Shown here: positions 1-18,280 of the stretch, one piece after another
Position numbering within the stretch: the first letter of the stretch is position 1
Layout of the letters: every line of letters starts with the position of its first letter
DNA from: Auanema rhodensis
Taxonomy: Eukaryota; Nematoda; Chromadorea; Rhabditida; Rhabditidae
Length of the DNA: 64,000 nucleotides
Reading direction: 5' to 3'
Assembly: GCA_964057225.1 (NCBI GenBank)
Contig: OZ059897.1
Span: 14,694,001-14,758,000 of the forward strand
Program-made: the position numbers and the translations under genes
Notes under the pieces: generated by a model
The model's database searches: none
What the model was told of the DNA's origin: nothing
Seen by the model: the letters and a program-made list of their open reading frames with translations, nothing else

Positions 1-592
1 TGTAGTAAACATTGCTCAAAGCTTGGAATGGAAGTGGGAAGTTATCAATCATTGTAGCCAAATTTTTCTGAATTGAAATGAAATTTAGAAAAATTGTGAA
101 TGAAAGAAAATGAGAGAGAGGAGAAAGGTTAAACTAATTATAAAATAAGAAAATATACCTGGAACACACCAATCCATCTAACAACTTGATTAATAATACG
201 CATGACTCTTACAAATTCATCCCATCCACTTCGTCTTTGTATTCTTACATCATGAAATATCTGAAATTATGGGGGATTTTAAAAAATATTTCATTTAGCT
301 TGTATTCACCTCATTTTCAGTTTTTTCTAACTCAGCTCTATCACGAGCTAAATCAACAGTATCGGCAATCTATAAAATGTCTTATAGTATATAATATTTT
401 TTTAAATGAATAATACGTTTTTATGACAAAAAAAAAAGTTGAAAAACATACTCGTTGAAGTACTTTATCAGAAACAACATGTCGAAGCCCCTCACGTTCC
501 AAAATTCTATGATAAACACTCAATGGAACGGAGCAGTTAATAACATGGGCCAGTGATAGAAAGCCGATAGATATAATCAAAAATTGATTCAT
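1..592 (-). CDS. Small secreted protein, unrecognised, 3' end off the window
   Basis: Partial gene; four exons visible (592-452, 369-310, 260-159, 67-1), 123 codons in frame. The start is the ATG at 592-590; an upstream TTG in the same frame is not credible. Residues 1-20 (MNQFLIISIGFLSLAHVINC) form a good signal peptide, so the product is probably secreted. The rest is mainly charged, probably helical sequence (ADTVDLARDRAELEKTENE), followed by an amphipathic stretch rich in Ile, Val and Trp (RIINQVVRWIGVFQ). No cysteines occur in the visible mature part, so it is not a disulfide-rich type. Donors are GT and acceptors are ATAG, TCAG and TCAG. I do not recognise the family; a nematode-specific secreted protein is the safest description. 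Confidence 0.6.
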
Positions 593-2090
593 CAAGAAAA
601 TATATTTGATGAAAAATTGAAAATAAAACTTCTTCCTAAAAAAAGATTTGTATATCTTAAAGAAGTATACAAAGTAAAGAATAAGAATGATAAAAGAGTA
701 TTTAATGTATATAATGAATCAAAGAAGGAGGAGATGCGATATATGTTGCAGTTCCTGAATCATTAGAGAGGAGATGAAGGAAAAATACAAAAAACTGGTA
801 TTCAGATACTTCATCAAGCTTTTGCAGTAATAAACGCTCGGGTCAGAAGATCTTCATCAGTTTCTTGATGTTGTTCATATTAGTGTCTAGTGGTAATGGA
901 CGTTGTTGTCAGACGCATAGTTAGATAAGAAGGATACAACATCTAATAGTTGTTGTCTACAATGTGGATGAGACCGGAGATGTAAGTAACTGCTCTTATG
1001 ATAACTTAAAGCAATAAATCTTATTCTGTCTATATCAATAAATTAATTGGACAAGAGTTTTGATGTCTATAAGGTATTGAACATTTCAAAAATTAGTTGA
1101 TGAATACATATAACATCATGTTCTAAGTTATGCCAAGATCAAAAGGATTACGAAATGCTGCTCGACTTATATTCGCAAGTTTGTAGATTCTTATCTGCCT
1201 TAATACTTGTCATTTACGTTGAAGCTTAAAACATTAAGACCACCCATACATACTTATCTCAACATCTTTTAAGATATTTCTCATCTCTTCTTTCTTCCTT
1301 TCTGTTCTTACCGATGTTTATAACGGTCATTACCATCTGGTTCCATCATTAGATACATGCATCATCATCTGTATGTACATATATGTCTGCCAGCATATAG
1401 CCTTATTCAATTAGTTGTAAGTAACATCAACTATAACTTGGATACATTAATGATAATTATAAATTTATTAATAGAATAAATATTATAGTTTATTAACTAT
1501 ATGTATGTTTCATAGTTTTTTAAAAATAAAATGGTTCATAGATATTATGATATTAATGACATTAACAAGTTGTCGAATACAATAAGTTATGCCGTTAATT
1601 TGATTTATGAAGATATTAATTAATGTTAAAACATTGGATATATGTATGTTGAACATGTAATTCATTGTACATATCGTTTTAAAAATAAACAAAAACGATA
1701 ACGATTTCCTGTTAATGTATAATGAATATCAATATAAATTAGTTGGATATTAGATGTTCTATATTATAAATTAAATATTATAAGATTTTATTTAATAATA
1801 ATAATACATTTAAGAGAAATAAAGATTAATAATTAGAGGTAATTGAATGGTATATATGTTTGTATGTATGTATATGTAAATCTACATACCATTATATTAA
1901 GATTAAAATATATTCCAAAATTATAAGAATATTTTTACAAGAAACAAACATACTTTTACATTATTCGTTAATATACAAGACAAATATAATAAAGCAAGAA
2001 GAAATGCTGGCAGTTACTTGTAATAATACAAAGATAAAAACAATTTTTTTTATTATTTCAGATCATGTTCAGTAATAAGTTGATTAAAGC
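593..2090. other. AT-rich intergenic stretch
   Basis: About 1.5 kb between the 5' end of the secreted-protein gene and the 3' end of the DM-domain gene, both on minus. It should hold the promoter of the former and the 3' UTR of the latter. Short open frames here have no codon pattern, splice context or recognisable peptide. Nothing else was seen. Confidence 0.6.
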
Positions 2091-5574
<3,484 letters not shown>

Positions 5575-5765
5575 TGTCTGAAAATTTAAAAAAAAATTTT
5601 AGTTAGTAGTTATGAAATAAAGATAAATTATAGATTATTATAATTATTTCATATAAAATATGTCGTAAAAGATAAGAAAAATGAAAATAAGAAAGTCACA
5701 TCTAGTTATGGATGTGTTATTCTTAACTGTTTTTACTTAACTATTTGACTAAGCATATTGTTCTT

Positions 5766-5845
5766 TTTCTTCTGCTCAATCTCTGCGGACTCCGCCCACA
5801 CCTCTTGAGTTCATCCAATAATGGATAAGCTCCGCCCCCATATTT
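5766..5845 (-). promoter_or_regulatory. Candidate proximal promoter of the DM-domain gene
   Basis: About 200-270 bp upstream of the DM-gene ATG there are two GC boxes (ACTCCGCCCACA at 5789-5800, GCTCCGCCCCCA at 5829-5840) flanking a CCAAT-like motif (TCCAATAAT near 5814) in otherwise very AT-rich DNA. Position and clustering suggest a promoter or enhancer; there is no direct evidence of activity. Confidence 0.35.
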
Positions 5846-8800
5846 CAGAATTATCTATTAAAACATAATAATAATAGTAAATTATAAGATTATAATATAG
5901 TATATAATAATTAATAATCATAACTAAAATTATTTTATGTGAAAAAAAATGATAAAAAATTGAAAGTATAATTTAGAATAGCTGAAGCTGGATAAGGTTA
6001 GATGTTGTTGGTGTATGATCAAGGTAATATCATCTACACAAATGAAACACAAACAAAGATCTCAACTCAACATCATTCATTATAACCATATGTTATAGAA
6101 AGCTATAATATGGAATATCTATAGAATAGGTAAAGTTGCGTGATGAGGATGATCTGATTTGACAATAAAATGACCTTCTGAATACATTTGCATCTCTATT
6201 TCTTGCAGTCAATATATTGCATATAAGGTAACTATTAGCTCAAGATAGTTATATAGAAAAGAAGATAAAGCCTTTTCAATGTTATTTGATATTTATAGAA
6301 TGAACATTCTATTCTAAATATTGCTTATATAGTACATATATATACATACTTAATCAAATATTATTATTATTATGTATAAAATATAAAATTAACTTATAAA
6401 TTCAATTAAAAACTTTTTTTAAATTTTATATTTTTGGGAATATATGTATACTGTACTTACACACATATGTGTATGTACATACAGTAGACATCATAATATA
6501 TACTCTAGATATAAAGATATACAAGTATAAGTTAAACAAGATATTACATATAATACTTCGATACTAACAATAATATTCATGATTTCTTATATTATATCAC
6601 AATAATCATGCAGCAAAAAATGGGAATTTTATAACTATGTATGTATTACATATGTACCGTATATCAATACGAATGTATGACGGATATGAAGATAGAGATG
6701 GCTAATCTAGCATTGAGCATAGGAAAACAGCTTCAAAATCTTGAATGATGATCTAAATTGTTTATAATACGAAGATATATGTATGTATATTATTATATAT
6801 CTATATATGAAATTGAGAAACTCATTTTATACCTCTTAGACATATAGCTAAAGGAGAGTTTTTACTGATTTTTTAGAAATATAATGTGCATCAACAATTT
6901 ATTTTAAGTAGTAAAAACAGTTATTGGCAATGATTTTTATTAAAAAATCTACTTATCTCTACATCCCTTTTCTTTACTTCTCTCACTTTTATTCTATCTA
7001 TACTTAAAGCTTATTTCATAATTTTTGCCTAGAAAGCAATTGAAAAGTCATTTTGAAGATTTTGGATATAGTAGGCTTCATATACTTTCATGAAGATCAC
7101 AAATATTTCATATTATTATTCCTCTCAGATGGCAAGCTCAAGTAGTTGAAGTTATATCAACTTGACAATGTTCAAGAGAATCTTTGAGAATTGAAATTTT
7201 CACGAAAATATTGAAACGATCAAATTTTTACTGTGAGTTGTCATCATGTTAAGATATTTGAAACTTTCGATGTTTTATAAGTTATTTGAATCATATAGTT
7301 AAGGGGGAAATTCAATTATTTTATTTAAATAATAAGAATTAATGAATCAAATAATATTAATAATAGAATAACATAGAATATATTGTAATCTATATTTATC
7401 TGTTATATTTTCCGGTACTTATACATCAATATTCCCAGATTCTCATGTCCTAATATAGTTTACAAGTATCCGGTGTTAAGAAGGTGTCAACAAACTCTTT
7501 TGAATCTGCGACATCTAAATAAACAAAACAAGTTTGTTTATATAAATCATCAAGTAGATTAGTACTTGACAAATTAACTTTTTTTGTTGCTTATTATACC
7601 GGAAATTGTTTTTTTTTTTCATATTATTATATCTAATATATATTATATCAATGTTTAATATAATCTTTTATACTTATACAGTATCTCTTAAGATTCAATA
7701 TGAACACATAAAAAATGTATTTTGTAGTCTTTGACTTTATTTATTATATTATATAATATATTTTTAATATTTTCCATAAAGTTTACTCAAGTACAAAAGA
7801 AAATGTGCATTTTCATTCCGACGATACATCTAGACACATATACATATGTATAAAGTTTTTTTTTCAAATAAATATCTTTTAATAATTACAATAATCATTT
7901 AATAATTAATAGGTTTTAAAGTTTTATTGAGAATATTGCAAACATTTTCATTTTTTAATAATTTACACGGTTACAAATTGTTTTCATTTGAAGCATAAAT
8001 TCCAAAAAAAAGCGGTTGTATTCGAAATATACTTTAATATTTTTTATTATTTCATTTGTTTTGCTCATATAATAATTATTTATTTTATTCTATATTTAAT
8101 ATATATGTATATTTTATAAAAGTATTTTTAATTTATTTAATATTATTATTATAGTATTCTTCATTTAATTCGTTTTTTAAAGAAAAAATCAATTATTTAT
8201 ACATTTATTTAATATTTTGATATTATTCTTTTGCTTATACATGTTACTATTTTGACTTTGTAACTTTTTTTTCAATACGTATGGCCTGTTTCTCTCTGCC
8301 TGTTACTAACCTGCTCAACAATCTCAACCATGTCAGTCACTGACAGGAAAAAATACATGAAACTCATGTTTATGTATTCCCTTGGAATATGTCTCGTTCC
8401 GTTCTGTCTGGTTGACAATCCTTCTTTCGGTTCACAACTGACCTCATTTAGGCTGGAATTTGTTGAACGGTGACGCTATCTGTCTCTCGTCAGGCAGCAT
8501 CTAGAAACCTCCTAGTCCTCTATACCTTTCCTCTCTTCTCTCTTTTCTTTTTTTCTCAACATGGCTCTCTTATGATTTTCTTTCTATTTTTCTTCATATG
8601 TCTACTCCTTTGTGATTATCCGACATAGTTACCGAATATGAAATATTCACACATAGTATTGGAAGAATTATAATGAGCACATGATATTTCAAAGTTTATT
8701 TTGAATCTTACTTCTCAAATTCGGAAGCTTTGCCGTTCGAATATCATTAGATGATTAGTTTTCGATGTTATTTAACACATATGTTGTTTAAACATGAGAA

Positions 8801-11229
8801 GGTTATTGAAAGTAGGGAGGCACATACACTCATTCGAACTCGTGGCGCATATATCATCGCATTTCAAAATTCATTTTACATCAGCAATTATCCTAACTTG
8901 GTTAGAAAAAATTTTATAAACTTCTATGGATTTTATCCAGTTAGCTTAGCTTTTCTGAAGGTTTGACCTCTTTATCCGTTTCAGACCTGGCTTTTAATCT
9001 CTCATTTGTACTGCGCATTCGCTTTTTCTTAAAGACCGAACAACCTAAAAGCTAACCAAAACCATAATAACTGAACCTGACAACTAATGATTTGGATCTG
9101 GTAGAATCCGTTCTTTTCTTCTTATTTTTCACTTTTTTTATCGTAATCTCTTACAAAATCGTTCCTTCCTGGTTGATAGTTGTTACTGTTATCGTTTAGT
9201 AGTCATGCTTGTCATGGACGTTGTCAACGTCGTTGACGTCGCCAGCGTTGTCATTTCTTCTTGAATTCCCTTTGCCTACAATCTTTCCAGAAAAACCAGA
9301 TAACCGTATAATCTCTTTACTCTTGATATAAATGCTTAGATCTTTATCCTTTCTGCTTTTTTTTCCGCCGCATTTTATTTTCATCCCGCTTATCATGTAT
9401 TCAGATTTCCATCCCCCTAAAGTTGACTAACAGCAATTGTTATATAAACAATGAATGAAGGTTGATTGTTTCATTATACAGTTATGGCAGATTTTTTAAA
9501 AATTTAATAGTTTATATTTATTATAATTAGCATAATATTAATCAACTTTAAGTACGAAATTTCTTTTTTTTTCAATCAATAATGTCACATAAACATTTAT
9601 AGTCGTTTGGTGGGTGCAAAACATTAACATTTCATTTTGCATAGAATGCCGTAATGAGCGGTCGGTTGTGAGTTTTCGCTATATCCTGCTCTCTTTCTCC
9701 CTCATCTTCGAATCCTTAAGCTTAGGGCTTTAGCCAATTAGCATTTTAAAGGTCAGAACCTCATCCCCTCTCTTTTGACGACTTCCGTCCAGCTTGAGGA
9801 TGTCCCTATCATCGTTTCATTCGTCGATTCTAATTCGCGTTTAAGCTTTATTTTATTTTGAATCTTATTTAGATTATATATTATGATATAGAATAGAAAA
9901 AAAGAGAATATACATATACATAGGTGTATGATGATCCACATACGGTATTACATGACATTTTCCTGTCTAATATATAATACTAAATAGAGATGTTTAGTAT
10001 TAGAAGTAGAAGATGTGGTTTTGGAGAAAGGAAACGACTATTCTCTATCTCTCTGCCTATTTCAATCTCTATCTCTCTTTCTCTTTTTTCTCTTTATCTC
10101 TTTCACTAAGTATATATCGGTCTATCTCTTCTTCAGAAATGGCTTTATCTCTTTTCTGCTTTTCCTCGTCTATTTCCATTCCTGTGGCCGTTTTCCGACG
10201 ATATAAGTAGTTTTTGATTGTTTGTTATTCATACAAGTAGACGAGAAAGTATGAGAAATACACATACGAGCAAATCAAGACGATTCTGTTGGTATCGTTG
10301 TTATCATTGGTTCATCGTTTCTAATCAATGGTCTATTCATTGTGTTTCTCCGCATGATTATTCCATGAAATCCGTTGTTGGCGTTACCGTTCATTTCTTG
10401 TGTAGCAATGTGAAAACACGGTTAGAGGCTGCGCTTACATGCCTACATCTACGTGAGAACACCACGACTTGCATGACGCTGACGACCGGTCCCGAAACCG
10501 CGATCAGTTGCTTGCCCTGATAGAGAGGAGAAATAAGAGTGGAAAAGGGGGGTGGGCCGGACCGGGTGTTTGGAGTGACTACACCATCAGAGAGATGCAG
10601 CCCTTCGTTCGTTTCTAGCGTTACAGAAGCAACCATACTTCCATCAACACCACTTCCATATACAGCTAGTCGCCGTCCATTGGACGTTCAGCCGCTCTCT
10701 TATCTATTTCATACTCTTTCTCCCAATCTATCGTTTACTCTCCACCTCGCTCTGTCATCTCTATCTGTCCAATCTCTTTTTTCCTTTTCCCGGGTCCAAC
10801 ATACTAACCAGAACGCTGCACACCAGAAGCAGCAGCTTTCACGGCCACAGGAACCCTGTGTCAGTTATTCCTCGACATGTTCTGAGATTTACAAGTTGTT
10901 TAACAAACTGGGACTTCCGGCTCTTCTATCTTCTATTTTCTTATAATATTTATAGTGTCCAGTCGATTAATTGTCGTTTATCTTCAGAGCTCTTACATGT
11001 AGTTTGATGAGTTTTTTCAAGAATTTGTAAACTTGAAATGAAGCTTATAATTTCTTTACTAGATCACTTTGTTAACCTTTGAGACAATTACTAACTAATC
11101 TAATTGAAAGATATACGTGCATGTAGTTAAAGAATTTTAGTTAAAATTAATAATATTATTGCTTTCTTCTTGAAAATATGGCACTCATTTTCTTTTTTCC
11201 TTATCGTTTTTTAATGAAAAAAATATATT

Positions 11230-11249
11230 TATATATATATATATATATA
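11230..11249. repeat. (AT)n microsatellite
   Basis: About ten uninterrupted TA dinucleotides in AT-rich intergenic DNA. No function inferred. Confidence 0.8.
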
Positions 11250-13531
11250 ACTTCTTTATCTATTTCTTAGTATTAGAATAACTTAAAAGCTACTTTTTCT
11301 TATTGTACTACTTCTACTTCTTCGTCAACATATTGTCTATAATTAATATACCGGTTCAGTATATTCAAGAATATGATGATGACGACATTTTGTCTTAATC
11401 AGCATCATCACACTTCCTTTCTTCTTTCCTTCCTTCCTTTCGCATCAAATCATATAATGACGACAAAAAAATAATCAAAATTATTATTTTTATTCATAAA
11501 TTGGTCTCAAAAAGCAATGTAGTGTATATCCATATTACAAGCAAATTAGGCACAGTATCTGATTCGTCTATGAGCTCAAATACTTCCTTACTTAAATATA
11601 AATTGATAGTATGATTTTATTAATTATATATTTATTTATTTTAATTATAATAAATATTCAAATATATAAATTAATAATATCATAGCATTCAATCTATAGG
11701 GTATTTTCTTGTCTATCAGTTACCTAGGATCTAATACAAAAAGTCAGATCTTAAATCAATCTTGTCCATTCATCTCACATGCATACCAATCTCTTTATCG
11801 TTTGAATGAGTTTCACTGATCCAATAATATTTAATTTGTAATCTACTTTCATACCTTATATTTTGAAAAAAATTTAAAACTTATATACTTTTCTTAGCTC
11901 TTCAATGGCAAAAACTCTATCACTATTTGGAGGTTTCTGAAATATTTACTAATTTCAGTCCTGTTATAAACGTCGTCATCTATAAGACGAAGTTTGAAGA
12001 AGGCGATGCCAAGTTTATCCGGTTGATCGAGCGGTGGAGCCAAGCGGATGTCCGGCTAAGACGGCTAGCCTTTCCGGACTTAACTCTCCGGTCTTTCTGC
12101 TTCACTTTCTTTTCCTCTAACTCACTCACTTTTTTACATTTTGAGTTCACAGAGATACATATATTCTCTGGAGCACTAGCCAATCCCGCCATGCAAAAGG
12201 GAGAGGGGGATGAGGGTAGAAGACAGTGAGAGAGAGAGACTCTTCGAGTAACAGGATCGATTCTATAGTGGAACCCGGAACATTAGGGCAACTTCATCAA
12301 CAACGTGGTCTTCTCGGATGTGCTCGTTCGATGGCTCCAACACGCCAGCATCATCACTAGCGTCGTTGGCACATCTATGATGAGAGAAGAGGAAGCAAGT
12401 GATGATGGCAAGCAAGGATGATGCTTCACATCGAATTCTGCAGAAACACACGATGATGAAGAAATGAAATTGTTGACGAGAATTCACGCCGATCATCGCG
12501 GATGATTTTTAACGAAGGGCCGAAGTACACAACAAAAAAGCTTGTTACGTAACAAGTCTTATCGGGAGTCAGAATATTCTGACATAGTTGTATACTAATG
12601 TTCAACTGTGAAATCTTGAAGGGTAATGGACCGAAAACTTGGAAATAATAGTAGCGATTACCACATACAGGAATAGGTATTTGTATGTTCATATCAGCTA
12701 TACCGTTCGCTCATCATTATCGGATCATGATTCTACTAATCAGACGCTGAACACATCCTCTCTCTCTATCTCTTTCCCTCCTCTCACTCCCTCCTCCTCT
12801 CTCTCTCCCTCTATCTCTCTCTATCTCTCTCTATCTCTTTCTCTCACACTCTCTCTTTCTCTCTCTCTCTTTCTTCCTTCACCTAGTGTATTCATCAACT
12901 TCTTTTTTATCGTTGATGTATTCTATAGTTACCGAACTTTTCTGTTTTCTTTAATATTGTCATTCTTATTGCTTTCAGTCTTTCAATCGTTCTATCTCCG
13001 TCTTTCCGTGGTCCTTTTCCGATACGGCCCAGTTCAGCGGATGAACCGACCGGAAACGGGTCCCTCGTTGAGCTCTGCCCTCCATCCTCTGTACCCCTTC
13101 TCTTTTTCTCTCTCTCTCTCTCAATTTGTCTTTCTCATCGTCCCTGTTTGAGTCAGTACATTTTTCTTCTCTCTCTATTCTCTCTTTTGCATCTCACTTT
13201 GCTGTGCAGTAATACTGGCTACTAGCACATACAATTTCGTTTCGATTTAGTCTATTTAACTTTCATTTTTGCCAAATTGGTCTTCCAAGTTTTTAAAAAT
13301 TTTCGTCATTTGCCCATGAATTATGCTTTTCAAAAATCGCAATGAAATGTTTGGAGCCGAATTGAGCCTTACACTTAAGGTTATTCAAGAATTTCTAAAA
13401 TTTAAATTCTAATCCAATTGAAAATTTTCGATTTCGAAGAACAGGTCTTAACTCGAACTGGTATCACCTCAACGGGGGAGAGGTTACAAGAAATGGTTAT
13501 CCCTCGGAATATCTTATTGAATAAGGCTCTA

Positions 13532-13637
<106 letters not shown>

Positions 13638-16180
13638 ATCTAATCTGCTTTCTCTCGTTCTCCCTCTATACCATACTTTCTCTTCTAATATCTTTCTCTT
13701 CTTATCCTTATTGTATGGTCTATTTTCCCCTTCTGACTGTCAGAGAGCCTTTTCTGGACCTTTATTCGTCCGCCACACCCGCGTGTCCCATAAATTCCTG
13801 GCCTAGATCCTGATCTATCCGGATACGGAAACCGGACCTATACCGAGGCCGTGATGATGTTGTACGGTCGATGCGCCTATACATTCATTTGCCTCTTGTT
13901 CCCCACGATTCTACGGAAAAAACGTCACATTTGCTTTTTTTCGTTTCAGATTTACATTTTTTCCATATTTTCTTGTACATTTCAGCTCATTTTTTAAACT
14001 TTGTTTGTTTTTTTGTCATTCTAACGCTCCCCATAGTTATTTTATAAACCAAATATTTTGAAGATAGACGAAGTTGAATTAACTTGTAATGATAAAACTA
14101 CAAGTAAATGGATAATAGTCAACAACTATGTACATACATTCATCTGTATGTTATCGTCATTGCCGCCATCGTTGTCTAGCTCAGAAACAGCCATGCATCA
14201 CTAACCAGCTGATATAGTATATTGAAGTCTGGATGTCGATGTGTGAAAAATCTGCTGTTTGTCTCCTTCCATAATGTTGATATGGGTTGTTCTGTATTCC
14301 TCTGTTCGTCGCCATCGTCGTCTTCTTCATCATCTCCTCATCATCACACTAATCAACTTTTTCGTCTCTTCTTTGACTTAAATATCTGCTGATGTTGCTT
14401 CTGCGATGTCTGTCTATCAAAGCCTTATATGTGTATCTAAATGGAAATCTCTTTTTTCTATATCGTTACAGTCTCTCTCTCTCTCTCACTTTATACTCTG
14501 TATCCTCCTCCACGTCTCTCATCCTTTCATCTTCACATTTTCCTGTAGAATGAGGAGCGATCTGAACGGAAACCCGTTTAAAAATAGCGCAGACACGCGG
14601 CGGGGCCATCGCCGCCTCTCCGTCCGGTCGTCGTCATGTCAGACTCTTCAAGAGAGAAATTATACTCCACACCGGAGACTGCAGATGGTCTACGATTACG
14701 AGGTAGCGTTAGTCCGATGGAGAATACGAAAGACACGGCAACAGACTAACCGGAATTCGAGGATTGTCATCGTCGTAGAGTAGTTGACGTTGGCGATGGC
14801 GATGGCGGTGAAGACGGACGAGACAACGATGTCGTCGGCCATCATTACTACCACAACTTCCATGACAACCAAGTGTCGGGGTCAGGTCTAACTGAAGACG
14901 TGCCCAAGCTAAAGAATTTTATGTTTTTGCTAGTTTTGCTGTTCTATTCGCCAACTAGTTGAAGCTTTATTCAGATACAATACTTAAGACGGTCACGTTT
15001 CCACGTTATAGATTTGAAAAGTATTTCTATAATAGCTTATTATGGTTTATATTTGCAAAATTGTTTTCTTTCTTCCTTTAATCTTTCTACTTTTTAAACT
15101 TGAACATCGAGCATTACAAACGGGCACGCCGGTTACGGTCTCTCGACGTCATTTCTGCCTGTCAGTGTCCGATTATCAGCATTCCGGGAATACAATCGAT
15201 TGAAATGTGCCTAGTATTTTAGATAATCTATTGGTATTATCTTTAGATAATGTATTCACCAATATATCTTTCTTTACAAAATAATTAGCAAAATCTTGTT
15301 TTGTTTTACCCTTTTTGGTTATTTACGATATGAAAATCTTACAGTGATCCTCGTGATATTTGCCATCTCCGTGGGTTCTCTATCAGAGTATAAAAAGTCG
15401 CATTGTTCTGTGATAAATCTAATTCTAATAACATGGCTCTAACAATTTTTTTAAACTATTAATTCTAAAAATGGAACATTTTCAACACAATATCTTCATT
15501 AACGATTTATGAGTCTTATTACAATAGTAATAACCCATAATGACGACAGACAATATTCTCCCATATCTGCCATTTCGAAAGAATTTCAATATCGGAAGAC
15601 CTACTACTACAGAAACCTGATGTCAACATCATGCTCCTGAGGAAGTTCCGTATGCACATTTCCTAGACAGCCATTAGCCGGACGGAACATATCCGGCAAA
15701 TATATTTCGCTTCTTCATTAGTATTTGTCGAGAAGCTGTACGACCGGTTAAAAGAAAAATTTTGAAGCTCTAATCTCATTGTTACTTCACATGATGACAA
15801 CTACAGCATTAAAAGTTTTTCACTTGTTTATATGATTGTTGATGCATATAGCCAATACCGTCGACGAATTGAAACGTCATATTCATCATCTGATCACATT
15901 GACAGTAGGCAATGGTAACGAAGAAGATGACGAAGGCGGCGCTGATGCCATTCTCTCGTAATATTGTTGTGACGCCTGTTTTCGACAAACTCCGAAAGTG
16001 TCTCTTCCACCACTAACCTCGTCTGTTGCCGTCTTCAGAATCGTTTTCCGATTTCCTATTTTCTTTTGTAAGATGTACACAACTACTCCTCTTTGGTTCA
16101 TATATAGTATGTATACATCAACTGTTAGTCTCATCAGAAAAATCATTCCTTCTTTTCTCATTTTAATGGCATATTTCTCC

Positions 16181-16186
16181 CCCCCC

Positions 16187-16248
<62 letters not shown>

Positions 16249-16250
16249 TT
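16181..16250. repeat. C-run followed by (CT)n microsatellite
   Basis: A short poly-C run leads into about 60 bp of CT dinucleotides interrupted twice by TATC. Same strand orientation as the larger CT repeat 2.6 kb upstream. Confidence 0.9.
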
Positions 16251-18280
16251 CCTTCTCTTCTTTTAGTTTTCTTCAAGATCTCACACACATATACACAACT
16301 AGTTTCCTTTATGCATTTATTTTGATTACTCCTTCTGGTCACAAAGGATTTTCATCAGCGGATGAAATAAATCCATATTTCAAACCTTTAGGAAAAAATA
16401 ATATTGACTTAACAGTAAAAAGCAACACCAGTTGATAAATTTTCTACTTTTATGCATAATATTAATCATTGATATCAAAATTCGGATTTCATGAAGTTTT
16501 TTTTAACTTTCCGTTTGTCTAAGAAACGAACAATCCATCATGACTAAACGCTACAAACCATGGTGTTCCCTTATCGTTCAACCCTGTCCAACCAATGTTT
16601 CCGGTAATTCCGTATTCGGAACAGGTCTTTCTTAGATGCTAACTAACAATCGCTTAACCAGAATATTAAATACAACTAAGAAAAAAAAGAGGTCACAAAC
16701 AGTCATTAATGGGAACAAAAGTCATCTAATCCATTAAAAAATATTTTTAACTCCTAAGTAAATCTATACCTTAGAATTTCTTCGAATAATAATAAATATA
16801 CTATTGAATACTATATATATTCCTAATTTACTAAATTAAAATTAATACAAATAATAAATAATCAATAATGCTAATTTTTTTTTTTTAATATTTTGTTTAT
16901 AATTTCTAAGTAGTCTTAAAGCGATTTATATTATGAAAAGTGTGAAGATCACTGCAACCGTTTTGTTAATCGATTTTTCCGTCTCCGTTCCGTACGGGTG
17001 ATTGCTGATCAACTTGTAAAATGGCTTCATCATGACTTGACAACACTGTCAGCCAGTTCAGTTCTTTTTCGGTGTTCAAAAATCCGATCCGATCAACGCG
17101 TTTTCATATTTTGTATCCGAAGTTCTCGCATTTCATCTGCTTCAACCCTATATGTAGAAAATTTCTTAATCTCTTTTTTACAATTTCTGAGTAAAAATAT
17201 TAAAAAATATATATTATTGCTTATATTTAACCAATTAATGATAGCATGAACTAGCACCACTGACCCTCTAGTGGATCTTGCACCTAAATTTTCCGGTATT
17301 GGCAACCTATTGTTCAAGCATTTTTCGTTCTTGTTCTGGATCTGACTTATCATTGTTGTTTTTTAATATGAAATCAGAACTAAAGACTTTTTTGAATCGC
17401 TAATGCTCGTTCGCATTTTTTCTTTTTAGAAAATTTTCATGATTTTCCGACTCCTGATTGGGCCATTTTGTTAGTTCATTCTCCAGAATAAGTTGGCGGG
17501 CGGTAGGCGGCCCGTTGTTCAGAGAACATTTTGGATCTGTCCGTTTCTAGCCAATTGTCTCCCCTCGAGGCCTTCTGGCTTCTTGTTTCCTCGGGAGCCT
17601 CACCAGCAACAAACAATCCGGCATCTCTCATTTGATCTTTATGTCCCGTTTTTACGTTTACACGTGTCAAACATGTAAATTACTCTTAAAGTTTAAATAG
17701 TTGATAAATTTTTTTTCAAAAATAAATCTGCTTTTATCATTTTCACTTAATACTTCTTAAATGGTTAGCTTAATCGAATACTTTTCATTTCCAATTGTTA
17801 TTTCCGACTAATCATTGGTGCTTATATGACAAGATAGTTGACATATGAGCTATTGATTAAGTTTGCAGTTAGACTTTTTCATATTGATCATAATTCTTTT
17901 TACGTCTTTGAACTTTTATTTTTAATTTTAAGCACCAAACTACATAGTGGTTCTCAATGAATTTGTTGTTTCATTTTTTCCTGACTTCATACCTGTGCAG
18001 GAAATTGTTACGTAAATCTGGTGCTAACTCTCGCGCTAGTTAATAGAAAAATCCGGATCAGATATCCGTTTCTGGTTTAAGCATGTTTAGCGTCTCTCTC
18101 TCTATACCGATTCTTTTCAACATTAGCATATTGTTTTATCTGGTTTTGTACACCTATAGGATCCTTTCTCCATCTTTTGAGATTTTTCGTTTTTTTTATT
18201 CAAGCAAATTTCAATGATGCATACATACTATTTTCCAGTTTGCGACAAAGACTACGACGTGAATAGGCCACACGTACGTG

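Noticed and set aside
10218-10946. Three overlapping open frames of 81-135 codons
   Set aside because: Opposite or overlapping frames in Ser/Leu/Pro-biased DNA, no splice context and no recognisable domain.
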